DNA from: Bacillota bacterium
GTDB taxonomy: Bacteria > Bacillota > Clostridia > Peptostreptococcales > Anaerovoracaceae
Length of the DNA stretch: 36,387 nucleotides
Direction of reading: 5' to 3'
Assembly: GCA_016293805.1 (NCBI GenBank)
Contig: JAEDDI010000018.1
Coordinates: 1 to 36,387, forward strand
Shown here: positions 1 through 7,239 of the stretch, piece after piece
How the letters are laid out: the number at the start of each line of letters is the position of its first letter
Position numbering within the stretch: position 1 is the first letter of the stretch
Notes under the pieces: generated by a model
Databases searched by the model: none
Told to the model about the DNA's origin: nothing
What the model saw: the letters and a program-made list of their open reading frames with translations, nothing else
Translations under genes and position numbers: made by a program

Positions 1-73
<73 letters not shown>

Positions 74-193
74 GGCGTGAATAAATTGTTAATGACACCA
101 TAATTGGGGAATTAGAATGTACCCCATTTTTGGTGTTTTTTTCGTGTTCAAACCATGAAAGGACATAGATTATTTTGCAAGAAGGAGAGCGTT

Positions 194-2068
194 ATGAAAA
201 AGGTCATTATAGCAATTTCACTTTTATTTGCAATGGTGTTTTCTTGTGCAGTATTTGCGTCTGCGGAGACAGATATCAGCAATGCAACAATATACCTTGA
301 TGGATACTCATCCAGCTTGAGCTATTCATATACTGGCAGTCAGATTACACCTACAGTATCTGTAAAAACAGGATCTTCTACTATCCCATCAACAAATTAT
401 CAAGTTGCTTATATGAATAATATAAATGCGGGTACTGCAACAGTAACGGTTACAGGAACAGGGGATTATTCAGGAACATGCAGTAAAACTTTTACTATCA
501 AACCTGTAAGTATAAGTTATGCCAATGTATCTGCAGCAAATGTTTATTATTCAGGGAAAGCAGAAAAACCTGTTATTACTGCAACGTATAATAATAAGAC
601 GCTTGTAGAAGGGGTTGACTATACTGTGGATACTTCGACAAGAACTTCAGTTGGATCAACTTCAGTAAGCGTAAATGGTAAAGGAAATTTTTCAAGCTAC
701 AAAACTGTGTCATACGAGATAGTGAAGAAACCTCTTTCTATGTGCACTATTACTGTTTCAGATCAGGTTTATACAGGGAATGCACTGAAACCGGAGGTAA
801 AAGTATATAACGGTTCAACAGCAGTATCCACCAGCGATTACACTGTTTCATATTCAAATAATATTAATGTCGGTTATGCAACTGTCACAGTAACAGCGTC
901 CTCTTCGTGGGGTTCAAGTGGCAACTATACAGGAACAGCAACGAAGCAGTTTGCAATTACAGAATACATTTCAAATGCTGATTTTTCTTTTGATACTGTA
1001 ACTTATGATGGAACTCCTAAAAATCCGATAATGTATATAACAATTCATAATAAAAGACTTGTTAATAACGTAGATTATACATACACAGTTTCCAATAATG
1101 TTAATGCAGGATACGCAACGGTAGTAGTTACCGGAAAAGGATTATATAAGGGAACTGTAACTAAGAGTTTCAAAATATCACCGAAAAGCATTTCAGGTAT
1201 AGCGACAATAGAACTTGTTAACCCTGATGCAGAGTATAAGTATAACGGGGAAGCACACAGACCGGAAGTAACTGTTTATACAGGATATGATACTACTAAA
1301 AAAGATATGGTTCCGGGAACTGAATACACAATCTCGTATTCAAAAAATATAAATCCCGGAAATGCTAAGGTTATAGCTTACGGAACTGGGAATTATACAG
1401 GAAGCGTAAGTGTACAGTTTAATATCAAACCTTCAAGACCGGTTATTTCCTCTCTTGTAAAAGGAAAATCAGGGAAAATCACAATAAAGATTAAGAAGGG
1501 ACCAAGTTCATGTAAATACAAGATATACAGAAACGGAACCCTTATAAAAACAACAAGTGCCGGAGCAACTTCATATATTGACAAGGCAACTAAGAAGAAC
1601 GGAAAGAAGTATACTTACACAATCAAAACAGTTGCAGGAACCAGTCCTGCAATGACTAGTGAAGCATCACTTCCAAAGGTCACATATTATTATAAAGCAC
1701 CTACTATACGTGCATATACTTCAGGCAATCGCAGTTTAAGTGCTTCATGGAGCAAGAACTCGTACGTTGATGGTTATCAGCTTCAGAGATCTACAAGATC
1801 GAGCTTCTCTTCAAAGACAACATACAATATTTCAGGTCGCAGCAATACGAGCAGGTATTTTAGCGGACTGAGTGCAGGTACAAGATACTATTACCGCGTT
1901 AGAACATATGTGACAAAAACAGTTGATGTTCCCGTAAGAATTACTTACGACGACGAGGGAAATCGGGTAGTGGAAACAGAAAAGAGAAAGATTAAGTACT
2001 ATTCAGACTGGAGTAATGTGTCAAGTGCTGTGCCGATTACTTCATCAAGTCATCATTCAACATTTTAA
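194..2068 (+). CDS. Secreted protein with Ig-like repeats and FN3 domain
   Basis: Start chosen at the ATG at 194, which has AAGGAG seven bases upstream and begins a clear signal peptide (cleavage after ...FASA, near residue 25); an in-frame ATG at 155 lacks these. The mature protein (624 aa with signal) has about five Ig-like repeats of the form Y-x-G...NNINAGTATVTVTG-x-G-x-Y-x-G, common in secreted clostridial proteins. A C-terminal fibronectin type III module follows, with SASWSK and GTRYYYRVRTY motifs. No LPXTG anchor is present. It opens the presumed ubiquitin-like operon and resembles the secreted protein at 17412-18998 that closes it. Adhesion or envelope binding is plausible; the ligand is unknown. 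Confidence 0.85.
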   Translation: MKKVIIAISLLFAMVFSCAVFASAETDISNATIYLDGYSSSLSYSYTGSQITPTVSVKTGSSTIPSTNYQVAYMNNINAGTATVTVTGTGDYSGTCSKTFTIKPVSISYANVSAANVYYSGKAEKPVITATYNNKTLVEGVDYTVDTSTRTSVGSTSVSVNGKGNFSSYKTVSYEIVKKPLSMCTITVSDQVYTGNALKPEVKVYNGSTAVSTSDYTVSYSNNINVGYATVTVTASSSWGSSGNYTGTATKQFAITEYISNADFSFDTVTYDGTPKNPIMYITIHNKRLVNNVDYTYTVSNNVNAGYATVVVTGKGLYKGTVTKSFKISPKSISGIATIELVNPDAEYKYNGEAHRPEVTVYTGYDTTKKDMVPGTEYTISYSKNINPGNAKVIAYGTGNYTGSVSVQFNIKPSRPVISSLVKGKSGKITIKIKKGPSSCKYKIYRNGTLIKTTSAGATSYIDKATKKNGKKYTYTIKTVAGTSPAMTSEASLPKVTYYYKAPTIRAYTSGNRSLSASWSKNSYVDGYQLQRSTRSSFSSKTTYNISGRSNTSRYFSGLSAGTRYYYRVRTYVTKTVDVPVRITYDDEGNRVVETEKRKIKYYSDWSNVSSAVPITSSSHHSTF

Positions 2069-2098
2069 TGTGCAGACACCTGGAAAGGAAGGATAAAA

Positions 2099-3670
2099 AT
2101 GAATGTAAAAGATGGATATGAACTGCTTTTCAGTTCTGATCAGGCGTACCTGTTTGAAGATGTCCCTGTAATGGTTGAGCGAATAGATGTGATTCGCAAG
2201 ATGAAGACAGAAGAGTCCTTTGTCAGGTGTGCATTCAGGAGTATCGCGGATGAATCAATCAGTCGTATTGATACAGATATTATTCTGACAAAAGATGATA
2301 AAGAGGTTGGTGTTTTAGAAGATATATCTTACGTATCACTTATTACAGCCAGGAATACTGTTTTCGGAATGAAAGAGGGACATCTTGCTGACACTGAGAT
2401 TGATTTTGACGGTGTAATAGTAAGAATTAAATCAGTACTATTTGCAGATGGAACTGAAGTTGTATGCAGTGGTGCGATTATACCAGTCCCTGAAAAAGTT
2501 CTCCAGACAGATGTGCTTGGAGATGAGGAACTTGCAGAGGAATACCGCAGAGAAACATGCAGCAAAGGCGAGTATATGCCGGCAGAATCAGGGGACTACT
2601 GGATGTGTTCATGCGGGCTGCTTAACAGAAAAGAAGAAGAGATATGTTACTCGTGCGACTGTTCAAAAGAGATTCTGTTTGCTGAATATGATCCGGAAGT
2701 ACTGCGTGAAAACAGAGAGGCATATATTGCTGAACAGGAAGAACTTGAAAGAATCAGGCTGGAGGAAGAACAGCGTCAGAGAGAATTAAAAGCAAAACGC
2801 AAAAAAATGATAATAATCATTACAACAGCGGTTATTGTTATTGCTGCATTCCTGTTTTCATATTTCAAGTGGATTCAGCCTGCTATGAAATACAATTCAG
2901 GAAAAGAGGCACTGGAAGCCGGAGATTATCAGAAGGCTTACGAAGCATTCTCAAAGCTTGATGATTACAAGGATAGCGAGGAATTAAGCGTTGAAGCTGC
3001 ATATCAGTATGGAATACTGTGTGTGGACGAAGAAAACTATGATAAAGCTATAGAAGTTCTTACTTCACTTGATGGATACGAAGACAGCAATAAATACATC
3101 AATAAAGCGAAACTGGGTAAAGCAAATCAGCTGATTGATGAGAAGAAATATGAGGAGGCCATTGATCTTCTTGGAGAAATCAAGAACCTCAAGGGTACAG
3201 ATAAAGCACTTATTGCCGCAAAATACGGATATGTAACAGAGCATAAGGATAAAAAGGACAAGAAAACCATTAAATATCTTAAGACTTTGAAGAAGGCTGA
3301 TTACAAGGATTCGAACAAAATATACGATGAACTGTTCAAATGGGAAGTGAGTATATTCTTCAATACAAGCCAGACCGACACAAAAACAAAGGTAAAGGCA
3401 ATCAGTAAATATGATTCGGCTTACTGTCATGTAATTCTTTCGGGCGGAGCTCCTGGAGATTCGACAAAGCTCAGATATGTGATGACATCTCCGGGTGGAG
3501 GTACAACATCTGAAACATGGAGCAAGACATGGAAGAAAGGCACTTCCGGCGGTACCGTTTACTGGAGTGATGTGGCTCAGTATGCACCGTCAGGAAAATT
3601 AAGCGTTACAGTTTATGATGCAAATACAGGTAAAAAACTTGGATCTGCAAGCGTAAGTATTACAGGTTAA
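2099..3670 (+). CDS. Zinc-ribbon, single-pass membrane protein with TPR-like repeats
   Basis: A 523-aa protein with four visible parts. The N-terminal ~160 residues are an unrecognised beta-rich domain. A compact zinc finger follows (W168, C170, C172, C183, C186; a WxCxCG...CxxC pattern like RanBP2-type fingers). Next come an acidic/basic coiled coil (about 205-236) and one membrane segment (about 237-257) preceded by KAKRKK, which predicts the N-terminus inside. The part after the membrane has several TPR-like repeats (e.g. ALEAGDYQKAYEAFSKL) and a C-terminal beta domain. The layout closely matches the protein at 14218-15840. Inference: a transmembrane scaffold with its zinc finger on the side where the E1/E2 act and its TPRs outside. 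Gap to the preceding gene is 30 nt. Confidence 0.8.
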   Translation: MNVKDGYELLFSSDQAYLFEDVPVMVERIDVIRKMKTEESFVRCAFRSIADESISRIDTDIILTKDDKEVGVLEDISYVSLITARNTVFGMKEGHLADTEIDFDGVIVRIKSVLFADGTEVVCSGAIIPVPEKVLQTDVLGDEELAEEYRRETCSKGEYMPAESGDYWMCSCGLLNRKEEEICYSCDCSKEILFAEYDPEVLRENREAYIAEQEELERIRLEEEQRQRELKAKRKKMIIIITTAVIVIAAFLFSYFKWIQPAMKYNSGKEALEAGDYQKAYEAFSKLDDYKDSEELSVEAAYQYGILCVDEENYDKAIEVLTSLDGYEDSNKYINKAKLGKANQLIDEKKYEEAIDLLGEIKNLKGTDKALIAAKYGYVTEHKDKKDKKTIKYLKTLKKADYKDSNKIYDELFKWEVSIFFNTSQTDTKTKVKAISKYDSAYCHVILSGGAPGDSTKLRYVMTSPGGGTTSETWSKTWKKGTSGGTVYWSDVAQYAPSGKLSVTVYDANTGKKLGSASVSITG

Positions 3671-3687
3671 GGCGGAAAGGAGACAAT

Positions 3688-4449
3688 ATGGGAAACAAAA
3701 TAATTGTTCTTTGTCCTCATTGTAATGAGGAGATTAAAGATAACGATGAAAGAATTGTCTGTGAGTCCTGTGGGATGACGTATCATAAACTGTGCTGGGA
3801 TCTTCATAACGGATGTGCAACTTTTGCATGTTCAGCAAACAGAGTAATAGAGGACCCTGTAATAGAGGACAGTTCTCTTATCTGTAAGAACTGTGGTGCT
3901 GTGATTGAACCTGGAAACAAATTCTGTATGAAATGCGGAACAGCTGTGGTTCAGGAGGAAGAGACTACAGCTACCAGTGATGATTTTGACAATTTTTATG
4001 ACGAATTCTTGTCGGATGATGCAGAAATTGAAGGATTAGAAGTACCGACATCGGTATATGTATGCAGCAGCTGTGGAACAGAATATGAACCGGGAATGAA
4101 GTTCTGCATGAAGTGCGGTTCAAAAATTCCAGAGCTAAAAGAAGAGGAACAGCAGAACAATGTATATGTATGTGGCAGCTGTGGAACAGAATATGAACCG
4201 GGAATGAAATTCTGTATGAAATGCGGTTCAAAACTTCCTGAAATAAAGGAAGAGGAGTCTGTACCTTTATGCAGTAACTGCGGAGCAGAATATGAACCGG
4301 GAATGAAGTTTTGCATGAAGTGCGGAAATAAACTGCCTCAAGAAGCACCCGCAGAAGAACCGGCGGAACCTGCACATATATGCAGCAACTGCGGAACAGA
4401 GTACGAGCCGGGAATGAAGTTCTGCATGAAATGTGGAAAAAGAATTTAG
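3688..4449 (+). CDS. RING-like protein with five zinc ribbons (candidate E3 or adaptor)
   Basis: A 253-aa soluble protein. Residues 9-48 form a binuclear treble-clef/RING-like finger of the prokaryotic RING family 1 type, with C9, C12, C25, C28, H33, C36, C43 and C48. Five zinc ribbons of the form CxxCGxxxEPGxKFCMKCG follow, joined by acidic linkers. The last four ribbons are nearly identical at DNA level. The finger has the same ligand spacing as those at 5269-5748 and 10660-10986. Prokaryotic RING family 1 is known from neighbourhoods with Ubl, E1, E2 and JAB genes, as here. It may act as an E3-like ligase or as a zinc-ribbon scaffold; no activity can be read from sequence. AAAGGAG precedes the start. 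Confidence 0.85.
   Translation: MGNKIIVLCPHCNEEIKDNDERIVCESCGMTYHKLCWDLHNGCATFACSANRVIEDPVIEDSSLICKNCGAVIEPGNKFCMKCGTAVVQEEETTATSDDFDNFYDEFLSDDAEIEGLEVPTSVYVCSSCGTEYEPGMKFCMKCGSKIPELKEEEQQNNVYVCGSCGTEYEPGMKFCMKCGSKLPEIKEEESVPLCSNCGAEYEPGMKFCMKCGNKLPQEAPAEEPAEPAHICSNCGTEYEPGMKFCMKCGKRI
4072..4445 (+). repeat. In-gene tandem repeats encoding zinc ribbons
   Basis: Four near-identical units share the core GAATATGAACCGGGAATGAA, with cores starting at 4081, 4189, 4288 and 4399 (steps of 108, 99 and 111 nt, all multiples of three). Each unit codes for one zinc ribbon plus linker, so gain or loss of a unit by recombination would keep the frame. Confidence 0.85.
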
Positions 4450-4460
4450 GAGGAAATGAA

Positions 4461-4853
4461 ATGAAATATTGTACAAAATGTGGAGCACAGATAAATGACA
4501 ATGCAATGTTTTGCCCAAATTGTGGTGAAAGAGTTGATGGGAATAATAACATGTATGGCAATGCAGGCTACAGCCAGCAGGGCTATGCGCAGCAGCCGTA
4601 CGCACAGCAGAATTACAGCCAGCAGACTTACTATAATGCACAGCCTGCAGCTGTTGATGATAAGAACAGTACTGGATTGAATATCATTTCATTCTTAATA
4701 CCGCTTGTCGGTCTTATCCTTTATCTGGTAAATAATGATAAAAAGCCTGTAATGGCAAAAGGCTGTGGCAAGTGGGCTCTAATCGGGTTTATTGTGGGTA
4801 TAGTATCATCAGTCATTCTGTATATGATTACATTAAGTTCAGTGTTTTATTAA
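4461..4853 (+). CDS. Zinc-ribbon small membrane protein
   Basis: Start taken at 4461, where AGGAGG lies seven bases upstream; upstream in-frame codons overlap the previous gene and are not needed. The 130-aa product has an N-terminal zinc ribbon (CTKCGAQINDNAMFCPNCG), a tyrosine/glutamine-rich linker with repeats of QQxYAQQ type, and two hydrophobic segments with a short K/D-rich loop between them. The first 20 or so bases are almost identical to those of the gene at 4905, so the two are tandem paralogues. The zinc ribbon should be cytosolic. No enzymatic motif is seen. Confidence 0.8.
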   Translation: MKYCTKCGAQINDNAMFCPNCGERVDGNNNMYGNAGYSQQGYAQQPYAQQNYSQQTYYNAQPAAVDDKNSTGLNIISFLIPLVGLILYLVNNDKKPVMAKGCGKWALIGFIVGIVSSVILYMITLSSVFY

Positions 4854-4904
4854 TGAAGTGTGATAATCAGCGGATTGTAAATCGTTACAGAATAGAGGTA
4901 AATT

Positions 4905-5234
4905 ATGAAATATTGTACAAAATGCGGGGCTCAGATGGCTGATGATGCCATGTTCTGCCCTTCCTGCGGAGACAGAGTGTCAGGCCCTTCTGGTTACAGT
5001 TCATCACCATATGGCACAAACTACAGCCAGCAGCCTTACGGAAATCAGCAGACATTCAAACCAGTTGATTCGAATAACACAGGATTTAATATTCTGTCTT
5101 TTCTGTTTCCGATAGTGGGACTGATTTTATATCTTGTATTTAAAGATGAGAAACCCATTCAGGCAACTGGTTGCGGCAAGTGGGCATTAATTGGCTTTAT
5201 CGTCGGAGTGGTGCTTGGGTTGATTGCAATTTAA
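4905..5234 (+). CDS. Zinc-ribbon small membrane protein (paralogue)
   Basis: A 109-aa paralogue of the preceding protein: N-terminal zinc ribbon (CTKCGAQMADDAMFCPSCG), a Ser/Gly/Tyr/Gln-rich linker, then two membrane segments with the shared motif GCGKWALIGFIVG. It is shorter than its neighbour in the linker and at the C-terminus. A 51-nt gap separates the pair. As with the other ribbon proteins of the operon, the ribbon may be a docking tag or a conjugation target; this is inference. Confidence 0.8.
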   Translation: MKYCTKCGAQMADDAMFCPSCGDRVSGPSGYSSSPYGTNYSQQPYGNQQTFKPVDSNNTGFNILSFLFPIVGLILYLVFKDEKPIQATGCGKWALIGFIVGVVLGLIAI

Positions 5235-5268
5235 TATAAAAAGACATATGTGAATAAGGAGAAGTAGA

Positions 5269-5748
5269 ATGAAATTCTGTTTTGAATGTGGAAAACAGTT
5301 ACCTGATGAAGCAGAGTTCTGTTTTGAATGCGGAACGAAACTGCCTGTGATTCCGGGAAGCAAAAAGCTGAAAACTGTGCGTAAAGATTTGCCGGAATAT
5401 GTAGGAAAACTGTGTCCATACTGCAGGACTGAACTGACTGAAGAAGATGAGGTGATAACATGTTCAGCATGTGGAATGCCTCATCACAAAAGTTGCTGGG
5501 AGGAGAACAACGGATGTACAACCTTTGGATGTCCTCAGCAGCAGTATCAGGAACAGTATACGAATCCGACTTCTGTATGCGAAAGATGTGGTGCGCCTCT
5601 TGGAGAAGGACAGCGTTTCTGCCCAAAATGCGGGGCAGAGAAGGGTATGGTCATGAATTATGGTGCTCGGAATAAGTTTTGTACAGGATGCGGTTCACCT
5701 GTAAAGGATGGAAACAGGTTTTGTGAAAGATGCGGCAGACAGCTTTAA
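5269..5748 (+). CDS. RING-like protein with three zinc ribbons (candidate E3 or adaptor)
   Basis: A 159-aa soluble protein made almost only of zinc modules: ribbon 1 (C4, C7, C18, C21), a RING-like finger (C49, C52, C65, C68, H73, C76, C83, C88), ribbon 2 (C104, C107, C118, C121) and ribbon 3 (C138, C141, C152, C155). The finger has the same spacing as in the proteins at 3688 and 10660, with the conserved CGMPHHKSCW core. It lies 16 nt upstream of the Ubl gene, so it is translated next to the conjugation core. It could be an E3-like factor that brings E2~Ubl to ribbon-bearing clients. AAGGAGAAG precedes the ATG. Confidence 0.85.
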   Translation: MKFCFECGKQLPDEAEFCFECGTKLPVIPGSKKLKTVRKDLPEYVGKLCPYCRTELTEEDEVITCSACGMPHHKSCWEENNGCTTFGCPQQQYQEQYTNPTSVCERCGAPLGEGQRFCPKCGAEKGMVMNYGARNKFCTGCGSPVKDGNRFCERCGRQL

Positions 5749-5764
5749 TTTGTAGGAGGAACAA

Positions 5765-6037
5765 ATGGGAAAAGTAAATGTAATCGTAGTAGATGCTACT
5801 GGCAATAAGGAACATAAGGTTGGTTTACCTGATGATATTAAATGTGGAATCATCATGGTAAAACTTATTGAAAAGATTAAACTTCCATCAGTAGGTCCTG
5901 ATGGAAATCCGATAAGCTATAAGTTTATACATAAGGTGACAGGCAGACAGCTGCTTGAATCTCAGACATTAAGAGAAGCCGGAATTAAGGATGGAGACGT
6001 TCTTCGTTTACAGCCGGAAATTACTGCAGGTAGATAA
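5765..6037 (+). CDS. Ubiquitin-like protein (YukD-type beta-grasp)
   Basis: A 90-aa protein that is essentially one beta-grasp domain: first strands MGKVNVIVVDATG and EHKVGLPDDI, a helix around IIMVKLIEKI, then the SYKFIHKVTGRQL segment and the final strand GDVLRLQPE, matching the ubiquitin order. YukD and related bacterial Ubls have this size. The C-terminus is ITAGR: one glycine followed by arginine, with no GG. If it is conjugated, the likely reactive residue is G89 after removal of R90, or the tail is used in another way. The E1 gene starts two bases after the stop and the E2 follows, so this is the obvious modifier. The usual link of YukD to type VII secretion is not supported here, as no EssC/WXG100 gene is in the window. 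Confidence 0.88.
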   Translation: MGKVNVIVVDATGNKEHKVGLPDDIKCGIIMVKLIEKIKLPSVGPDGNPISYKFIHKVTGRQLLESQTLREAGIKDGDVLRLQPEITAGR

Positions 6038-6039
6038 TT

Positions 6040-7215
6040 ATGAGTGACAGTTTTGAATTAAATGCTACTGATTTCGAAGAGGATAAATACAGCAGGTTAA
6101 AGCTTATACCATGGTGGGATCAGGACAGACTGAAAAGCGCCAGAATAATGGTCGTTGGGGCAGGAGCTATAGGTAATGAACTTATCAAGAATCTTGCTCT
6201 TCTTGGAATCGGAAACATCTACATCTATGATATGGATGCAATCGAGCATACAAATCTCACGAGGTCAGTTCTTTATCGTGCAAAAGATGTAGGAAGATAT
6301 AAGGCGGAAGTTGCAGCCGAAAGAGCAATTGAAATCAACCCTGATGTTAAAGCAAAAGCATTTATCAGTAACATAATTGATGATGTGGGACTTGGCATAT
6401 ACAGGAGAATGGATGTGGTCCTTGGAGGGCTTGACAATCGTGAAGCAAGACTTTCGATAAATCAGTCATGCTATAAAGTGAATAAACCATGGATAGACGG
6501 AGCCATCGAGGCGCTCAACGGTTTTGCAAGAGTATTCGTACCCGGACAGGGTGCATGTTATGAATGTACGATGACTGAAACGGACTGGATGCTGATAAAT
6601 AAGAGAAAATCATGTGCTTTGCTCACCCATGAGCAGATGGCAGAGGGTAAAATCCCGACAACACCGACTTCATCATCGATTATTGCAGGGATTCAGGTTC
6701 AGGAGATGCTTAAACTGCTTCATATTGACAGGGATCTGCCGACACTTGCAGGAAAAGGATATGTTTTCAATGGTTTGACTCATGATTCTTATGTAGTTGA
6801 ATATCAGGAAAAAGAAGGATGCATGAGCCATGACACATATGAACCGATTGCTGAAATGCCTTGGTCTGTCAAGACAGCAACAATAAAAGATGTGCTGTAT
6901 GAAATACGTGAGGACCTGGGCAAAACAGCTGTAATTGATTTTGACCGCGAAATCGCAACAACGGCAAAATGCAGCTGCGGAGAAGAAAAAGTTCTTCTTA
7001 TGCCAGTTCATAAACTCAAGGGTTATATGCTTGTATGTCCGAAATGCGGTGAAATAATGCAGTTTGATTCCATTCACACAATTCGCGGTGATGAGTTCTT
7101 TCTAGAGGAAACGATGGAGACAATTGGAATTCCTCCATTACATATTATAGGGGGAAGATATGGTATGGAAATGAAGTATTATGAGTTTTCAGATGATGAA
7201 AAAGATATTTTTTAA
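6040..7215 (+). CDS. E1-like Ubl-activating enzyme (ThiF/MoeB/UBA3 fold)
   Basis: A 391-aa adenylating enzyme. The Rossmann ATP site shows GAGAIG at 40-45, D64/D66, the NLTR motif (N72, R75), K88 and D132, all typical of E1 proteins. After the adenylation core come C173xxC176 and then C192 in KSCALLTHEQ. C192 sits where UBA3-type E1s carry the catalytic cysteine, before the TTPTSSSIIAG crossover segment. The C-terminal ~120 residues form an extra domain with C311xC313 and C333xxC336, a zinc ribbon. It may complete the metal site or bind the E2, as the UFD does in UBA3. Expected reaction: adenylate the Ubl C-terminus and pass it as thioester to C97 of the E2. It starts two bases after the Ubl stop, so translation is probably coupled. 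Confidence 0.92.
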   Translation: MSDSFELNATDFEEDKYSRLKLIPWWDQDRLKSARIMVVGAGAIGNELIKNLALLGIGNIYIYDMDAIEHTNLTRSVLYRAKDVGRYKAEVAAERAIEINPDVKAKAFISNIIDDVGLGIYRRMDVVLGGLDNREARLSINQSCYKVNKPWIDGAIEALNGFARVFVPGQGACYECTMTETDWMLINKRKSCALLTHEQMAEGKIPTTPTSSSIIAGIQVQEMLKLLHIDRDLPTLAGKGYVFNGLTHDSYVVEYQEKEGCMSHDTYEPIAEMPWSVKTATIKDVLYEIREDLGKTAVIDFDREIATTAKCSCGEEKVLLMPVHKLKGYMLVCPKCGEIMQFDSIHTIRGDEFFLEETMETIGIPPLHIIGGRYGMEMKYYEFSDDEKDIF

Positions 7216-7239
7216 TGGGAAATATGGAGGAAAGTTGAA

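Noticed and set aside
3971..4641. Long minus-strand frames of 100-200 codons opposite the zinc-ribbon genes
   Set aside because: They mirror the repeated Cys/Gly codons of the + strand genes, lack ribosome sites and have low-complexity products. They are shadows of the real genes.
5765..6037. YukD-like protein as part of a type VII secretion system
   Set aside because: No EssC/YukB ATPase, WXG100 protein or EsaA-like gene is in the window. The direct neighbours are E1 and E2, so a modifier role fits better.
6040..7215. ThiF/MoeB sulfur-carrier activation
   Set aside because: No thiamine or molybdopterin genes are near, the carrier lacks the terminal GG, and a true E2 with HPN and Cys plus RING genes follow.
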